Positions 1 to 11,262 of a stretch of DNA of 64,000 nt are shown piece by piece. A program made the position numbers and the translations under genes. The DNA is taken from positions 527,924 to 591,923 of the forward strand of contig ONZQ02000014.1 of NCBI GenBank assembly GCA_900312665.1, in the 5' to 3' direction. The notes under the pieces are model-generated. The model saw nothing but the letters and a program-made list of their open reading frames with translations, had not been told where the DNA came from and did not search any database. The first letter of the stretch is position 1. Every line of letters starts with the position of its first letter. The DNA comes from Cephalotrichum gorgonifer (Eukaryota; Ascomycota; Sordariomycetes; Microascales; Microascaceae).

Positions 1-81
1 GCGATATTAATCATCTCCCTCCGCTCTCTCTCCGTCTCTCTCTCTGTCCTCTCTTGTCCCTCCTCTCCGCCCACTCCCCGC

Positions 82-3000
82 CTACTCATCCACTAACTTC
101 AACCTATCCATATCCCCGTCTATCGCCAACAGCCCCAGCGCGAGGTGCGCCCTGTCTGCCTTTGCGACTCCAACGGTGCCGTCCCTGGTCATTTCCCATA
201 TCTTCCTGTCGATCCGCCGCGGGTTCGACCCCATGGCGACCGGGGTGCCCTCCTCCGAATGCCGCAGGTACGGTGGGCCACGCCCCATCTGCGCGGCCCG
301 CACCCACGCTGCCTCGCACCCTGCTGCTATCTGCCGCGCCGAGCCCCAGCCCGTCAGGCGGGAGATGTCGTGGAGGCGGTGGACGAGCCAGCGGCGCTGT
401 GCGGCGTCGGTGTACTATTCGATTCATGCATGGGTTAGCCAACCCCGTCTGGGTCGGGATGTAGATACGTGTAATAAGGGTGGGGGTGATGAAAGGAGTG
501 GGAGAGGTCGAGGAGCGAAGAGGAGGGAGGGAAGAGAGGAAGGGAAATTGGAGAGATGGGATCCGTACCTGTATACCGGCGACAAACAGTGGGAAAGAGC
601 ACTCAATAAACGCCGCTCCAACAAGTGTCGTGATCTCGGAGCTGTTAGACAGGTCCTCATCCGACAACCCTGCCGCGATCCTCCCAATCTCCTTCGCGAA
701 CGGCGCCGTTTCCCTCGCCGACCTCCCGGCCGCCATCATGGCCGCCGGCGGCATCGACGGGTGCGCGCGGTACAGGCATATGAGCCCCATGTAGAAGGTC
801 AGCCATATGCCCGCGACGGAGAAGGTGCGGTACTGCACGGCCGTGCCAAAGGGCGTCTCGCGCCTGTCGACGTACTCGTCGCCCAGGGGCTGGAACGAGG
901 GGCCGAGCCTCGAGCGGAAGCTCTCGAAGGCGAGCCGAATGGACTCCCACGTCTCCAGGGCCGCTCGGGTCGCCTTCTCGAGGTCGCCTTCGTCCATTCC
1001 ATCGCTCTGTGGCGAGGCCTCGCGCGGCGGCGGGCTAAAGCCCATGGGGGCAGAGACCTTGCCGGGCGTGGGGAACATGCCGGGGAACATGGGCGGGGAG
1101 CCGCCGCCCCCGGGTGGGCCAGGGAGGGCGTTCACCTTTCTCTTACGGGGGAGGTCGTCTGATGTGAACTCGGAGAGGCGACCCAGGAGGAGGAGAAGGT
1201 GGTCAAAGGTCCCGTAGCTAGGCGGTTTCCCATGTTAGTGATCAGGGGGGCTACCGTAAACTCGGAGTGATGGCACCCTGGATAGAAGTAGCGGTAGCAT
1301 CGTTTACTTACATCGCGTGGAGGTTCCCCATTGGGGCTCTCGGGGGACACGGAAGCCACTCGTCGTATCGCATACTGGAAGAAAGCATTAGCAGACCATA
1401 CGGGGAGACGGGGAGGGAGAGAGTGGGAAACAGCTTCGACACCCCAACAACCAACTTACAACAAACGTGTGGCTCCTAGAATACTCTGAATCACGTCCAT
1501 CTTACAGTTCCACCAGAACAGGTCTCTCAGATGCTCGTAGTGCTCGATGTCGCGATCAGTCGGTACGTGGGCTGAGGGTAAGCTATCCAAGTCGACGCCG
1601 ATGCCGTAGTCCTCCGGGTCGAGCTCCCTCCCCGCTATCACGCTAAGAAAATCCACGTCAATATCCTCCAGCTGGGGATCAGGCAAGCTGTCATCGTCGT
1701 AGCCGCCAAGAATCGGGTTAAGGAGCGGGTTCAGCCGCTCCTGCTCCATCCTCTCCCGGAGTTGCGCCTTGGCGGCCATTACGGTACGCGTCATGTGGCG
1801 GAAAGGGACCTCCCTGAAGAGGATCCTAGCGCCGTAGAGGTGCCTGCACCACTTGGTGTGGTCGGCCGACCAGACCTCGAAGTAGCCCAGGAGGAGGGTG
1901 GCCGCGAGGGTGGCCGGGTGCGCGCGCTTCGTGGCGCTACGCACGGACTTGGAGATACGGCGGATGGCGAGGTGGTAGTGCTTCATTGCGGCCGTGGGGG
2001 GGATACGCTGCAGGTTCGCTATCTGCAGCGCCCCTAGGGCCAACATGGCCTGGAGGAGCGGAGGGTGCCCAAGGGATAGGATGGGGAACGTATCTGATTC
2101 GGGGGGGGGGGGGGTTGGGGTCAGCAAACTTGGAAAATAGTGGGTCTACAGCGCTGAAGCCATGGCAGGCAGGGAAAGTCTGGCGGCAACAAACTTACAT
2201 GTCCATATGTTCTGGCCAGACTGGGGGATGGGGATCTCGGACGACACTTTAGAGTGGTCAAAGGGGTGTCGTTCGTAGAGGGACATGCTGGGTCCCGTCA
2301 CATATATAAAGTGCCGAAACACGGCGAGAGTCTGAGCGTCGGTCAGGCCTGACTGTTTAGCCGATGGGGTATAAGTCGTCAGGATGTTTCCCTGGGCGTA
2401 GGCCGAGAATGTCCGCATCCGCGTGTCATCGACCTCGTGGTGAGCGATGGCGCTCCCGTCGATGAGTGTGTTCAGTCTCCTCGTCCTGACAAGCTGTTGC
2501 TGCTGGTCCATAGTAGCGAGGTCTTGCTCGTCGTCGGACGCTGAAGCCATCTCCTCAACACTCGCGTCGTCAATGTCGATGTCGGGGTCGTATGCGGCCG
2601 TTATGCGGTCGCGGGACTCAAGCATCGGAGAGTCAGAACACCGCAGGCGGTCCGGCGCATATTGGGCGGTGGCCGCCGGCGGCGGGGCTCCATTGCCCTG
2701 TTCGGGGAAGCCTCCCCAGGGAGCGGCCGTTACCGAGTTGGGTTCAGGAGGTTGTGAGGAGGATGTAGAGGATACTACGGATGGGGTAGGCGGCATAGGC
2801 GGGACGCTATAGGGGTCGTTAAAGTTGAACGCGCCAGGAGCAGGATGCGCCGTTCCTATCTCGCCGTACGTGGGTGATATGTGTGGATGGTGAGGCTGCT
2901 GGCCGTGGAAGTCGAAAGACGGCGGCCTAGGAGCTAAGACAGGATGGGAGCTATGAGCGGACGGCTGCTGCGGCGGTGGTTGAGGATGGCCGGAGACACT

Positions 3001-3475
3001 GGGGTTGACGTATGGGTGGCCACCGTGGGAGGGGTCGACGGGATATCCGCCCATAACACCATAGGGACCCCCGTACGCGCCCATGGTCTCCTTGAAGACT
3101 ACACGCTGGGTATAGCCCTCACACTCTCGTTTTGACTTCATGCAGTTGCCGCACCTAGGGCGACCCTCATCACACTTGATCCGTCTCTTTCGGCAAGCTA
3201 TCCACGGTGGCTCGTCAGAATGTGTGCGGTGGGACCCCAGAGAATGGAGTTTCGGGAGTCCGGAACATTCCTTCTTGGAAAGCGGACGATGGGATGAGAC
3301 TTTGGGACACATGGGAGGAGGTATACTTACTCTGACATCCTGTCTTGGTCCGCTTGCGCACGGCGGACTTCTTGCGATCATTCTCCTCGTTACCATCGCC
3401 ACTAGCTCCCGGCAAGGGCGGCTGATGCTGAGCATGAGACTCGCCTGCGTCGAGTGGCATTTCAAGCGGTTCCAT
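82..3475 (-). CDS. Zn2Cys6 transcription factor with fungal_trans_2-like domain
   Basis: Predicted nuclear DNA-binding regulator of 940 residues; target genes unknown. Exons (minus strand): 3475-3331, 3197-2199, 2093-1460, 1374-1312, 1217-569, 414-82; all junctions are GT-AG and the frame closes exactly. The zinc cluster is complete, Cys47-x2-Cys50-x6-Cys57-x6-Cys64-x2-Cys67-x6-Cys74, preceded by basic RKRTK. The first intron falls inside the CxxC pair. A Pro/Gln/Ser-rich linker follows, then an alpha-helical region (GHPPLLQAMLALGALQIANL; WCRHLYGARILFREVPFR) typical of the fungal-specific TF domain 2 family. The tiny 63-nt exon restores a continuous reading (LFMRYDEWLPCPPRAPMGN). Near the C-terminus a Gly/Pro-rich stretch (GPPGGGGSPPMFPGMFP) interrupts the helical region. 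Start chosen at the first in-frame ATG before the cluster. No pathway partner lies beside it, so its regulon cannot be inferred. Confidence 0.88.
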
Positions 3476-3908
3476 TGTAGGGTCTAGAGGGCAACCGACA
3501 CTAGACTATAACCGCTCAGATGGCGTCAAGTATAATATAATAGGCCTTTCTGGGCGGGGGCACAGTCTAGCTTGACTCTAGCGCGATGTCTTCCAGTTAT
3601 ATGTCGGAAAAGGCGACCAGCTTACATGTTGTCCTAGTCAGGCTTATGTCAAAGGTCGTTCGAGCTGGATGGAAAAGACACCGCTAGGTCGGGAACGATT
3701 AAATATACCAGGGTGGTGGTAAGATGGAAAAGACGATCCAGCGAGCTGGGCGGGATGCGAGCAACCAAGCGAGGCAGGTGACACGCAAAGAGAAGGTGAG
3801 TTGGGCCCTAGGTCAAGCGAAGATAAGACAACAAGACCGCGCCTGCTCTTGGGGTCACGGGATCGAGGGTACGAAGAGTAACAGCGAGGGGCGACGGGGG
3901 TGACCCGG

Positions 3909-3937
3909 GAGGACTGGGGACTGGGGACTGGGGACTG
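3909..3937. repeat. GGGGACT minisatellite, about 4 copies
   Basis: Four near-identical 7-bp units (GGGGACT) in tandem, about 430 bp upstream of the Zn2Cys6 factor start. No function assigned. Confidence 0.85.
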
Positions 3938-4856
3938 AGAGAGGCGCGACGGTAGACGGAGGGCATACGGCGCTGAGTTGCTTATATGTGGCCTGTTTTC
4001 GAAAGAGATGACTGAAACATGGCCGTGTAACCAGCTATTAAGGTCGTGTACTTTGTTGGTCGGGCAAGCGCATGACCCCAGGCCGAAGGGGGTAAAGAGA
4101 GCGAAAGACGAGGACCACAAGCGGCGGGTGAGTGTGGGTGGGTGAGGCAAGATAGGGCGCAGCTCTGTCGAGGAGGTAACAATAGCAAGTTCACCCGGTA
4201 AGTGAGAAAGAGAGATCGGCAAGGAGGAGAGCGATTGAGGTGCGCCTCTCGGTGGAGGGAATCGAGTCTATCGAGCTTCCAAGCGCACCGTCAGGTCCAC
4301 CTCGGACGCAGAGTGAGAGAGCGCGGCGGCCGCAAAGAAGAGACGAGCGAGCAGCCTGGTAGAGGGCGGGCCGTAGGACAGCTACGGATACCAGGGGGAG
4401 ATAGGATATCGGCGTCGTGGGCTCTGAGCAGGCAGATGGATCGGTGTCAATTACTGGCGCTGGGTATAATAAGAGTAGAGGACAAAGTGTGGGGGGAGTA
4501 CGCGCAGATTCGAGGTTCGAATAGATTTGGTCTCCCTGCCACGCGACTTGCTTTTGCCCCTCCCTTTTTCCTCTGCCGTTCTTGGGGTCTTTGGGGGGTT
4601 GCTTTGGGGGGGGGAAGTAGAGTGTGAGCGAACCACCGTGGTTGGCGGAGTCCAAGAGCCGCCCCCGGCATGGTTGTATTGCAAGGGGGGGTCTTCCAAT
4701 ACCGGACAGAAGTACTAACCAGTTTTGGTTTAGGCGGGGGAAGGGAACCCCTTGGTGTAACTTGTCATACGAATAAAATCTTGTACGGAGCACGGAGTAC
4801 CTTGACTGCAGTTTGAGAGCGGTCAGCCATAAATATCATCATCTAGTGTCCGTTTT

Positions 4857-4941
4857 GATAGTAGTTGTGTTATAATAGTACTTAAGTTTTATTAGTACTT
4901 ATGCTTTAATAGTATTTGAGCCTTAAAAGTACTTGTTCGCG
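4857..4941. repeat. degenerate 17-bp tandem repeat, 5 copies
   Basis: Five consecutive 17-bp units begin at 4857, 4874, 4891, 4908 and 4925. The centre of each is a variant of ATAGTACTT; the unit edges drift (AAGTTTT, ATGCTTT, GAGCCTT). The block is AT-rich compared with its surroundings. The shared GTACTT core links it to the GTAC-type words scattered through the other intergenic regions. Confidence 0.75.
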
Positions 4942-6388
4942 AAAACGAGTGCCAGGTGTAGGTCGCAGCTGCCCTTTATTCTTGCGGATGAGAGAGAGTA
5001 CCTTTTGGTTAGGGGAGGAGCTGCCGGCCGGACATTTACTAGTACTTCATTGTACCCCATGCCCCCGTCGAAGCGGGTGACAGTGCACGATCTGCCTAGC
5101 TTCACACGGATCACCTCTGGCTTGGCAGGAGCCACAGGGTCGTAGGTTACTTTACCAGCCAGTGCTCAGTGCCTCCCCGCTCTGGAGAAGGGTGCCAAAT
5201 GGATGTAGATCTGGCTCTGATGCACACGGAGTACTTGTAGATCGCTGGGCTGGACCCAGGGTCCTGGTCCGCCCACAAGTGGTGACCTGGAGCACACGCA
5301 AATGCCCACAATATGACAAGTATATTATATTATACATGTGGACGGGCAGTTGCGACGATCAGATAAAGGTGACAGGTCGATCGACACACAGGACAAACAC
5401 AACTGAATCGAGATACTTGCCAAGCCGGCATATTCCCTCACCTATCACCTGCCCTTGCACTCTCGAGTACTACTCTGAAATACACCCTGCTGACTAGTAT
5501 GTATGCACACGATTACCCCTTACTTGAACACCACGACGATACCTGACCTGGTCTGCTAAAGCACTTGGTATATAATGTTAATATGAGTACCCGTTGGCGG
5601 CACAAGTAGTACCACTTACGTACAAAATATAGGGCTCGACCGTCTACCTGTACCTACTGTATCATCTACGAGTACTTGCAAAATGGAATATGCGTAACTT
5701 CATGGCGTCCCCCTTTCTAGACGCAAACACAAATGGGGAGCGACGGCGCTTCTTTGCCTCGGCAAGGATCCCAACGACGGTTAAAGGGCCGATAACACAC
5801 ACCTTGTGCGGCGTGTACAACTAATAATAGCGCCGAAATCAAGAAAATGAAGGACTGCAAGTACTTTAGTACAGGTGTCAAAATGGCAGTCGGAGGGTCG
5901 GCGAGTGTCAAAGGCTAACACCAACTCGGCTGTCGGGCGCTCACTTGCACCATTTCCCCCGCACCCGACGAGTAATACGAGGCAACTAAACAAGAGCATG
6001 TACTTGTAGTTTACTATTAAGTAAAGTCGGCTGTCCTAGCTCCCGCTCGGATACCTCGGCCGCCACGTGGGGCATAAACTACTCCCACTCGTGTGCGATA
6101 GTACTATAAGCCGTACAAGTAAATGCATGACGGCAGACGCTCTAAAACCCCGATGTGGGCCGCCTATGACAAGTCATGGTACAAGTAAGAGTATAGAGTG
6201 GGTCATGTACCTAATAACTATGATGGAGGCGGCTAAAAGCAGAGACAGCGACAGGGTCAATTTGGACTTTCCAACCAGCCGCTAAGCTCGGGCTTCCATC
6301 CACTGCGCGCCGATTGAGACAAGGTAAACCCTTGACTTATCGCCCGCCACACCACCCAGCCACCGGGGAATCAGTACTCTACCCTGGT

Positions 6389-6470
6389 CCGCGCAAGACG
6401 TCGTTCGCCCCGTACCGCGCAAGACGTCGTACCCCGTCGTACGCGGAGAGAGAGAGAGAGAGCGAGAGAG
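6389..6470. repeat. 16-bp direct repeat pair followed by GA microsatellite
   Basis: CCGCGCAAGACGTCGT occurs at 6389-6404 and again at 6415-6430 (period 26). A GA dinucleotide run with one interruption follows at about 6446-6470. This is non-coding as far as can be seen. Confidence 0.85.
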
Positions 6471-8011
6471 ATCACTACAGCAAACGACCTAATCGGTTCC
6501 CATCCAGTTCCACATCAATCAACCGTCACCGTGCGTCTCTGGATGGACTTCAACATGTGGTTATCTATCTATATCGGTCCTTGATCCTTACCAGCTCTAC
6601 GGATCACACACACGTCCCCTAGTATGATTTATGACGGCGGCGAGTTCGGGATAGGGTGGGTCAGGTCTCCGACCGCCACGACCTCTAACTCACTCAAGTA
6701 GCCAGCAACACTTCCGGACGACTTGAGAAGAAGCCCATGGCTAGAAACGCCAATACTGTAGTGGTAAGAGCCCAAGAAATATACCTCTGGTGCCCAGACA
6801 CTGGTATCTGCTCAGGTGCTCTTCCGACGAGTTCCCACCCTGGTATGGTATAGAGTAGCTCATGATACCCTCGGGGAGTCCCTGCCCATCTGCAACGTAA
6901 CATGACGCGGACAGAAGCCCCTCATCAGTAACTGCCATATCTTTCGCCATCCGAGAAGTGCAACGGTTCAACCTCAGAGTTCCCGTCTTCAAGTCCAGCA
7001 CAAGAAGGGCGAGGCAGGAGGGAGGGGCCGCAATCATGTCCCATGTGGCATGTAACCTCCTCGAGCCAGAGACTGTTGTATAGCATAGGCCTCGGTGATA
7101 AGAGAAAGGAGACAGTCTCGAACGCGGGCCCCGAAAATGTCCCTACGCCGGCTTTCGTTGGATATGGCAGTTTGATACCGCCCGATTGGCAAGCAAACCC
7201 CCTCTTCATAATAATCCGCAGGCTCCTTGCAGACCGCTCCGAGCTCCCCGCCCGCCCGAACACGGGGATCCGCCAAATTCAATCAGCTCGGCGCCTTCGA
7301 TGGCCTTCCAAGACGCAGCTGCCCGCTCTAGATGCCCCTTCCCGCGGCTGCCGCGGGTGCGCAGAGAGGGGGGCATAGTAGCGGTGTGAACGGAAGTGAA
7401 CTATCTCTCATAGCCGTAACCTCCGGGGAAGGGGTGCTGTGACACCTAGACCATGCAGAGAGCTTGTCCCTGTGAGACGGCTTCCTTTGCTTCCCGGCCC
7501 AATCTCGGGGGAAACTGCGACCGAGATCTCTGTCGGCAAGGCCAAAATCCCACCTCGGGTCCTGGTTGTTTGCAAACCATCTTTTCGGACCGAACTTGCT
7601 ATAATCGCCTTCTCTCCCGACGATCCTCAGCGAGGAAGGGGGCATCGGCCGGCTGGTATCCCTCGTCGGCTGGTCCCAGCATGGGTTCATCATTGTGCGA
7701 TAGGGGGTACCATCCCGGGACACCCGCAAGCCACCATGGCGGGAGAGAGTCCTTTTCCTCCAATAATCTCCCGGGGCGAGGTCACTTCTACCTACAGGCT
7801 GGAGTTGGACCCGCAAGTGGCGGTCTGGAAAGTCCGGTGGAACGGAACAGCCAATCTTCAGAGGGTCTACGAGATATCTTTCTACATTCCCGCATCTTGT
7901 GGAGAAGGCTAGGTTGTCATGCGTGCAGCCTGTTTGGCAATGTGGAGACGTGTTGTTGAGTTTCCGAAGAGCCGCGAGACAGGGGCTTTGCCGCCAGTTC
8001 ATCCCCCCCTT

Positions 8012-8971
8012 NNNNNNNNNNNNNNNNNNNNNNNNNNNNNNNNNNNNNNNNNNNNNNNNNNNNNNNNNNNNNNNNNNNNNNNNNNNNNNNNNNNNNNNNN
8101 NNNNNNNNNNNNNNNNNNNNNNNNNNNNNNNNNNNNNNNNNNNNNNNNNNNNNNNNNNNNNNNNNNNNNNNNNNNNNNNNNNNNNNNNNNNNNNNNNNNN
8201 NNNNNNNNNNNNNNNNNNNNNNNNNNNNNNNNNNNNNNNNNNNNNNNNNNNNNNNNNNNNNNNNNNNNNNNNNNNNNNNNNNNNNNNNNNNNNNNNNNNN
8301 NNNNNNNNNNNNNNNNNNNNNNNNNNNNNNNNNNNNNNNNNNNNNNNNNNNNNNNNNNNNNNNNNNNNNNNNNNNNNNNNNNNNNNNNNNNNNNNNNNNN
8401 NNNNNNNNNNNNNNNNNNNNNNNNNNNNNNNNNNNNNNNNNNNNNNNNNNNNNNNNNNNNNNNNNNNNNNNNNNNNNNNNNNNNNNNNNNNNNNNNNNNN
8501 NNNNNNNNNNNNNNNNNNNNNNNNNNNNNNNNNNNNNNNNNNNNNNNNNNNNNNNNNNNNNNNNNNNNNNNNNNNNNNNNNNNNNNNNNNNNNNNNNNNN
8601 NNNNNNNNNNNNNNNNNNNNNNNNNNNNNNNNNNNNNNNNNNNNNNNNNNNNNNNNNNNNNNNNNNNNNNNNNNNNNNNNNNNNNNNNNNNNNNNNNNNN
8701 NNNNNNNNNNNNNNNNNNNNNNNNNNNNNNNNNNNNNNNNNNNNNNNNNNNNNNNNNNNNNNNNNNNNNNNNNNNNNNNNNNNNNNNNNNNNNNNNNNNN
8801 NNNNNNNNNNNNNNNNNNNNNNNNNNNNNNNNNNNNNNNNNNNNNNNNNNNNNNNNNNNNNNNNNNNNNNNNNNNNNNNNNNNNNNNNNNNNNNNNNNNN
8901 NNNNNNNNNNNNNNNNNNNNNNNNNNNNNNNNNNNNNNNNNNNNNNNNNNNNNNNNNNNNNNNNNNNNNNN
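8012..8971. other. assembly gap (960 N)
   Basis: Run of N between determined bases. The right edge is a few bases from a CT microsatellite, which may have caused the assembly break. Long apparent reading frames running through this gap are artefacts. Confidence 0.99.
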
Positions 8972-8984
8972 CCTCCACGCACTT

Positions 8985-8988
<4 letters not shown>

Positions 8989-9019
<31 letters not shown>
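8989..9019. repeat. CT microsatellite in RRP8 leader
   Basis: About 15 CT dinucleotides lie between the gap and the RRP8 start codon (ATG 9048). Pyrimidine tracts are common near transcription starts of filamentous fungi, so this may be part of the promoter or 5' leader. Confidence 0.9.
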
Positions 9020-9021
<2 letters not shown>

Positions 9022-9047
9022 AGCGGGAGAGAACTCCTCCACACATC

Positions 9048-10661
9048 ATGTTCGCCGTACCAGGGTGGTCCGTCGCCTCGGACGCCCTCAAGCCCGAGAA
9101 GCTGGCGGACCAGAAGGCCGGCAAGACCAAGAAGAGGAAGAGGCCCGAGGCGGCCGCCGTCAGCGCGGACAACCTGGGGAGCATGTGGGAGAAGGTGATT
9201 GAGGGGAAGGCGCCGGGCGCGAAGGGCGAGGAGGGGGGTAAGAAGAGGAAGAGGGGCAAGGGCGGCTCGGGAAAGGGAGCGGCGGCAGCGGCGGCGGCAG
9301 GTGACGGAAAGCCCCAGCAGGAGCACAAGGCCCCCGAGCAGCAGCCTGGCGAGGAGGTAGAGGGCGAGCCTGCGGCGGCGCCGAAGAAGAAGAAGAGCAG
9401 GAAGGAGAAGAAGCTGGAGAACAAGAAGGCCGCCGAGGCGAACGATTCCGAAGCCCAACCAGCCACAGCCTCCTCACCTGGGCGGGAGGAGAATGCTCCC
9501 AAGCCGGCCCCGGAGAAGAAGCTCCCCGCCGCCCCCGTCCCCGCCCCCGCCCCCGCGAAGCTCACCCCCCTCCAGGCCGCCATGCGCGCCAAGCTCGTCC
9601 CCGCCCGCTTCCGCCACCTCAACGAGACGCTCTACACGCGGCCCTCGGCCGAGGCCTTCAAGCTCTTCCACGACTCGCCGGAGATGTTCGACGAGTACCA
9701 CGCCGGCTTCCGCCAGCAGGTGGGCGTGTGGCCCGAGAACCCGGTCGACGGCTACATCGAGGCCATCCGCCAGCGCGGCGCCGACGGCGGCCACCTACGG
9801 CCTCCCCGGGATAACAACAAGCGCCGCGGGAAGGGCGCAAAGAACCAGCAGCAGGACGAGCCGCCGGCCCAGGCGGAAGGCGGCTCCGCGGTGGCGTCGC
9901 TGCCCAGGACGCTGGGCATCTGCACGGTCGCCGACCTAGGCTGCGGCGACGCCCGGCTGGCGAGCGAGCTCGCGAAGGACAAGGACAAGCTCCGCGTCAA
10001 GATCCTAAGCTACGACCTCCAGTCCCCCCACCCGCTCGTGACCCGCGCCGACATCGCCAACCTCCCCGCCGCCGACGGCTCCGTCAACGTCGCCGTCTTC
10101 TGCCTCGCGCTCATGGGCACCAACTGGCTCGACTTCATCGAGGAGGCCTACCGCATCCTGCACTGGAAGGGGGAGCTCTGGGTCGCCGAGATCAAGTCCC
10201 GCTTCGGCCGGAGGCGCCAGCCCAACGCCCCCGTGCCCCACTCCGTCGGCAACAGGAAGAAGAAGGCCGGCGCCGCGGCGAACGCCAAGGGCGGTCCAGA
10301 CCCCGACTTCTCAAAGGATCTGGCCATCGAGGTCGACGGCCAGGAGGACAGGCGGAACGAGACGGACGTGTCGGCCTTCGTCGACGCGCTGAGGAAGAGG
10401 GGCTTCGTGCTGAGGGGCGAGGGCACGAGCGCCGTCGAGGACTCCGTGGACCTCGGGAATAAGATGTTCGTCAAGATGTGGTTCGTCAAGGGGACCGCTC
10501 CCACCGTCGGCAAGTGGGCGGCGCCGCAGGGTGCCAAGGGCGGGAGGGGGCCGGAAGAGCCAGACAGGTTCGGGAGGATCGGCATGAAGTCGCGGGACGA
10601 GGAGGTTGAGGAGATCGATGAGAATACCATCCTGAAGCCGTGTGTCTACAAGCAGAGGTGA
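9048..10661 (+). CDS. RRP8: 25S rRNA (adenine-N1)-methyltransferase, Rrp8 family
   Basis: Nucleolar S-adenosylmethionine-dependent enzyme of 537 residues; the yeast family member makes m1A645 in 25S rRNA during 60S assembly. Single exon. The N-terminal ~170 residues are low-complexity and basic, with KKRKRG and KKKKSRKEKK tracts fitting nuclear/nucleolar targeting. The conserved core starts near residue 171 (LTPLQAAMRAKLVPARFRHL, then ETLYTRPS and VWPENPVDGYIE). SAM motif I, VADLGCGDARLA, sits near residue 293, followed by CLALMGTNWLDFIEEAYRIL and LWVAEIKSRF, the usual Rrp8 signature. A lysine-rich insertion interrupts the catalytic domain after the EIKSRF segment. Start is the first ATG after the CT tract and matches family starts (MFAVPGW). 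The gene is convergent with DDI1, and its upstream region is partly lost in the gap. Confidence 0.95.
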   Translation: MFAVPGWSVASDALKPEKLADQKAGKTKKRKRPEAAAVSADNLGSMWEKVIEGKAPGAKGEEGGKKRKRGKGGSGKGAAAAAAAGDGKPQQEHKAPEQQPGEEVEGEPAAAPKKKKSRKEKKLENKKAAEANDSEAQPATASSPGREENAPKPAPEKKLPAAPVPAPAPAKLTPLQAAMRAKLVPARFRHLNETLYTRPSAEAFKLFHDSPEMFDEYHAGFRQQVGVWPENPVDGYIEAIRQRGADGGHLRPPRDNNKRRGKGAKNQQQDEPPAQAEGGSAVASLPRTLGICTVADLGCGDARLASELAKDKDKLRVKILSYDLQSPHPLVTRADIANLPAADGSVNVAVFCLALMGTNWLDFIEEAYRILHWKGELWVAEIKSRFGRRRQPNAPVPHSVGNRKKKAGAAANAKGGPDPDFSKDLAIEVDGQEDRRNETDVSAFVDALRKRGFVLRGEGTSAVEDSVDLGNKMFVKMWFVKGTAPTVGKWAAPQGAKGGRGPEEPDRFGRIGMKSRDEEVEEIDENTILKPCVYKQR

Positions 10662-11262
10662 TCTTACACAGGAGAGGGACATGCTTGGTGGGAAACACTA
10701 GCTAGAAACGCGATCTTATTATGCTATTTTATAATATCATGGAATATGGAAATATCGCCCAGCCGAGGTCACCCCAACACTCGACTTTCTGCGAGTAAAA
10801 AAAGTCTGCGTGCTGATGAGCATTACTGAGAAGGAACTTTAACTACAACATACAAGAAGCGGAAAATAAGTGGGATAGCTCTTCCGGGAGAGGGAGGAAA
10901 AACAGGCTACACCTCGTAGCGCTCCTCCCAGTCTCTCTAAGCCTAGCCACACACAGCGAGTCAAGTAATGAATGCGTAAGCGAAGAAACAGCTGTAAATT
11001 GAATGCAGGGATAAGTCACACGTCAAGTACATGGAAAGCTGAAATGGAGTTGTAAAAGAAAAAAGAAGAACAAATGAGTTCCCATAATATCGCCGTCCTC
11101 TCTCTCATGAGAGGGTCCCTTTCCACGCCATGCATGCTACCAGTGCTTTTCTGGAAATAAAAAAGAGCAACAATTCAAGTCTTTAGAACAAGTTTCCGAT
11201 CCTGTAAATACGCCGGGGTTTCTACAGCCGAGGGAGACAAAAAGAAGCAAGTTCCGTCCCAG
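10662..11262. other. shared 3' region between convergent RRP8 and DDI1
   Basis: 600 bp between two stop codons on opposite strands, AT-richer than the genes. It presumably holds both 3' UTRs and polyadenylation sites. No additional gene is visible. Confidence 0.7.

Larger units (their letters stand above)
3476..8011. other. intergenic region, no supported gene
   Basis: This stretch holds the upstream region of the Zn2Cys6 factor and then sequence up to the assembly gap. Several open frames exist (for example 3644-4222, 4191-4793 and 7328-8002, all minus), but none shows a recognisable domain or coherent introns, and some are open on both strands at once. It contains a GGGGACT minisatellite, a 17-bp degenerate tandem repeat, a GA microsatellite and many GTAC-centred words such as acggagtacttgtag near 5226. 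An unidentified old coding remnant around 6.7-8.0 kb cannot be excluded. Confidence 0.6.

Noticed and set aside
4500..4530. tRNA-like T-loop word GGTTCGAAT
   Set aside because: No matching D-arm, anticodon stem or acceptor pairing within reach.
3644..4793. Two minus-strand frames of 192 and 200 codons
   Set aside because: Low-complexity, no domain, no good splice sites; likely leader or intergenic DNA of the Zn2Cys6 gene.
7899..10661. A 920-codon plus-strand frame across the N gap into RRP8, and similar frames on other strands
   Set aside because: N bases are read as open; only the part from ATG 9048 has protein support.
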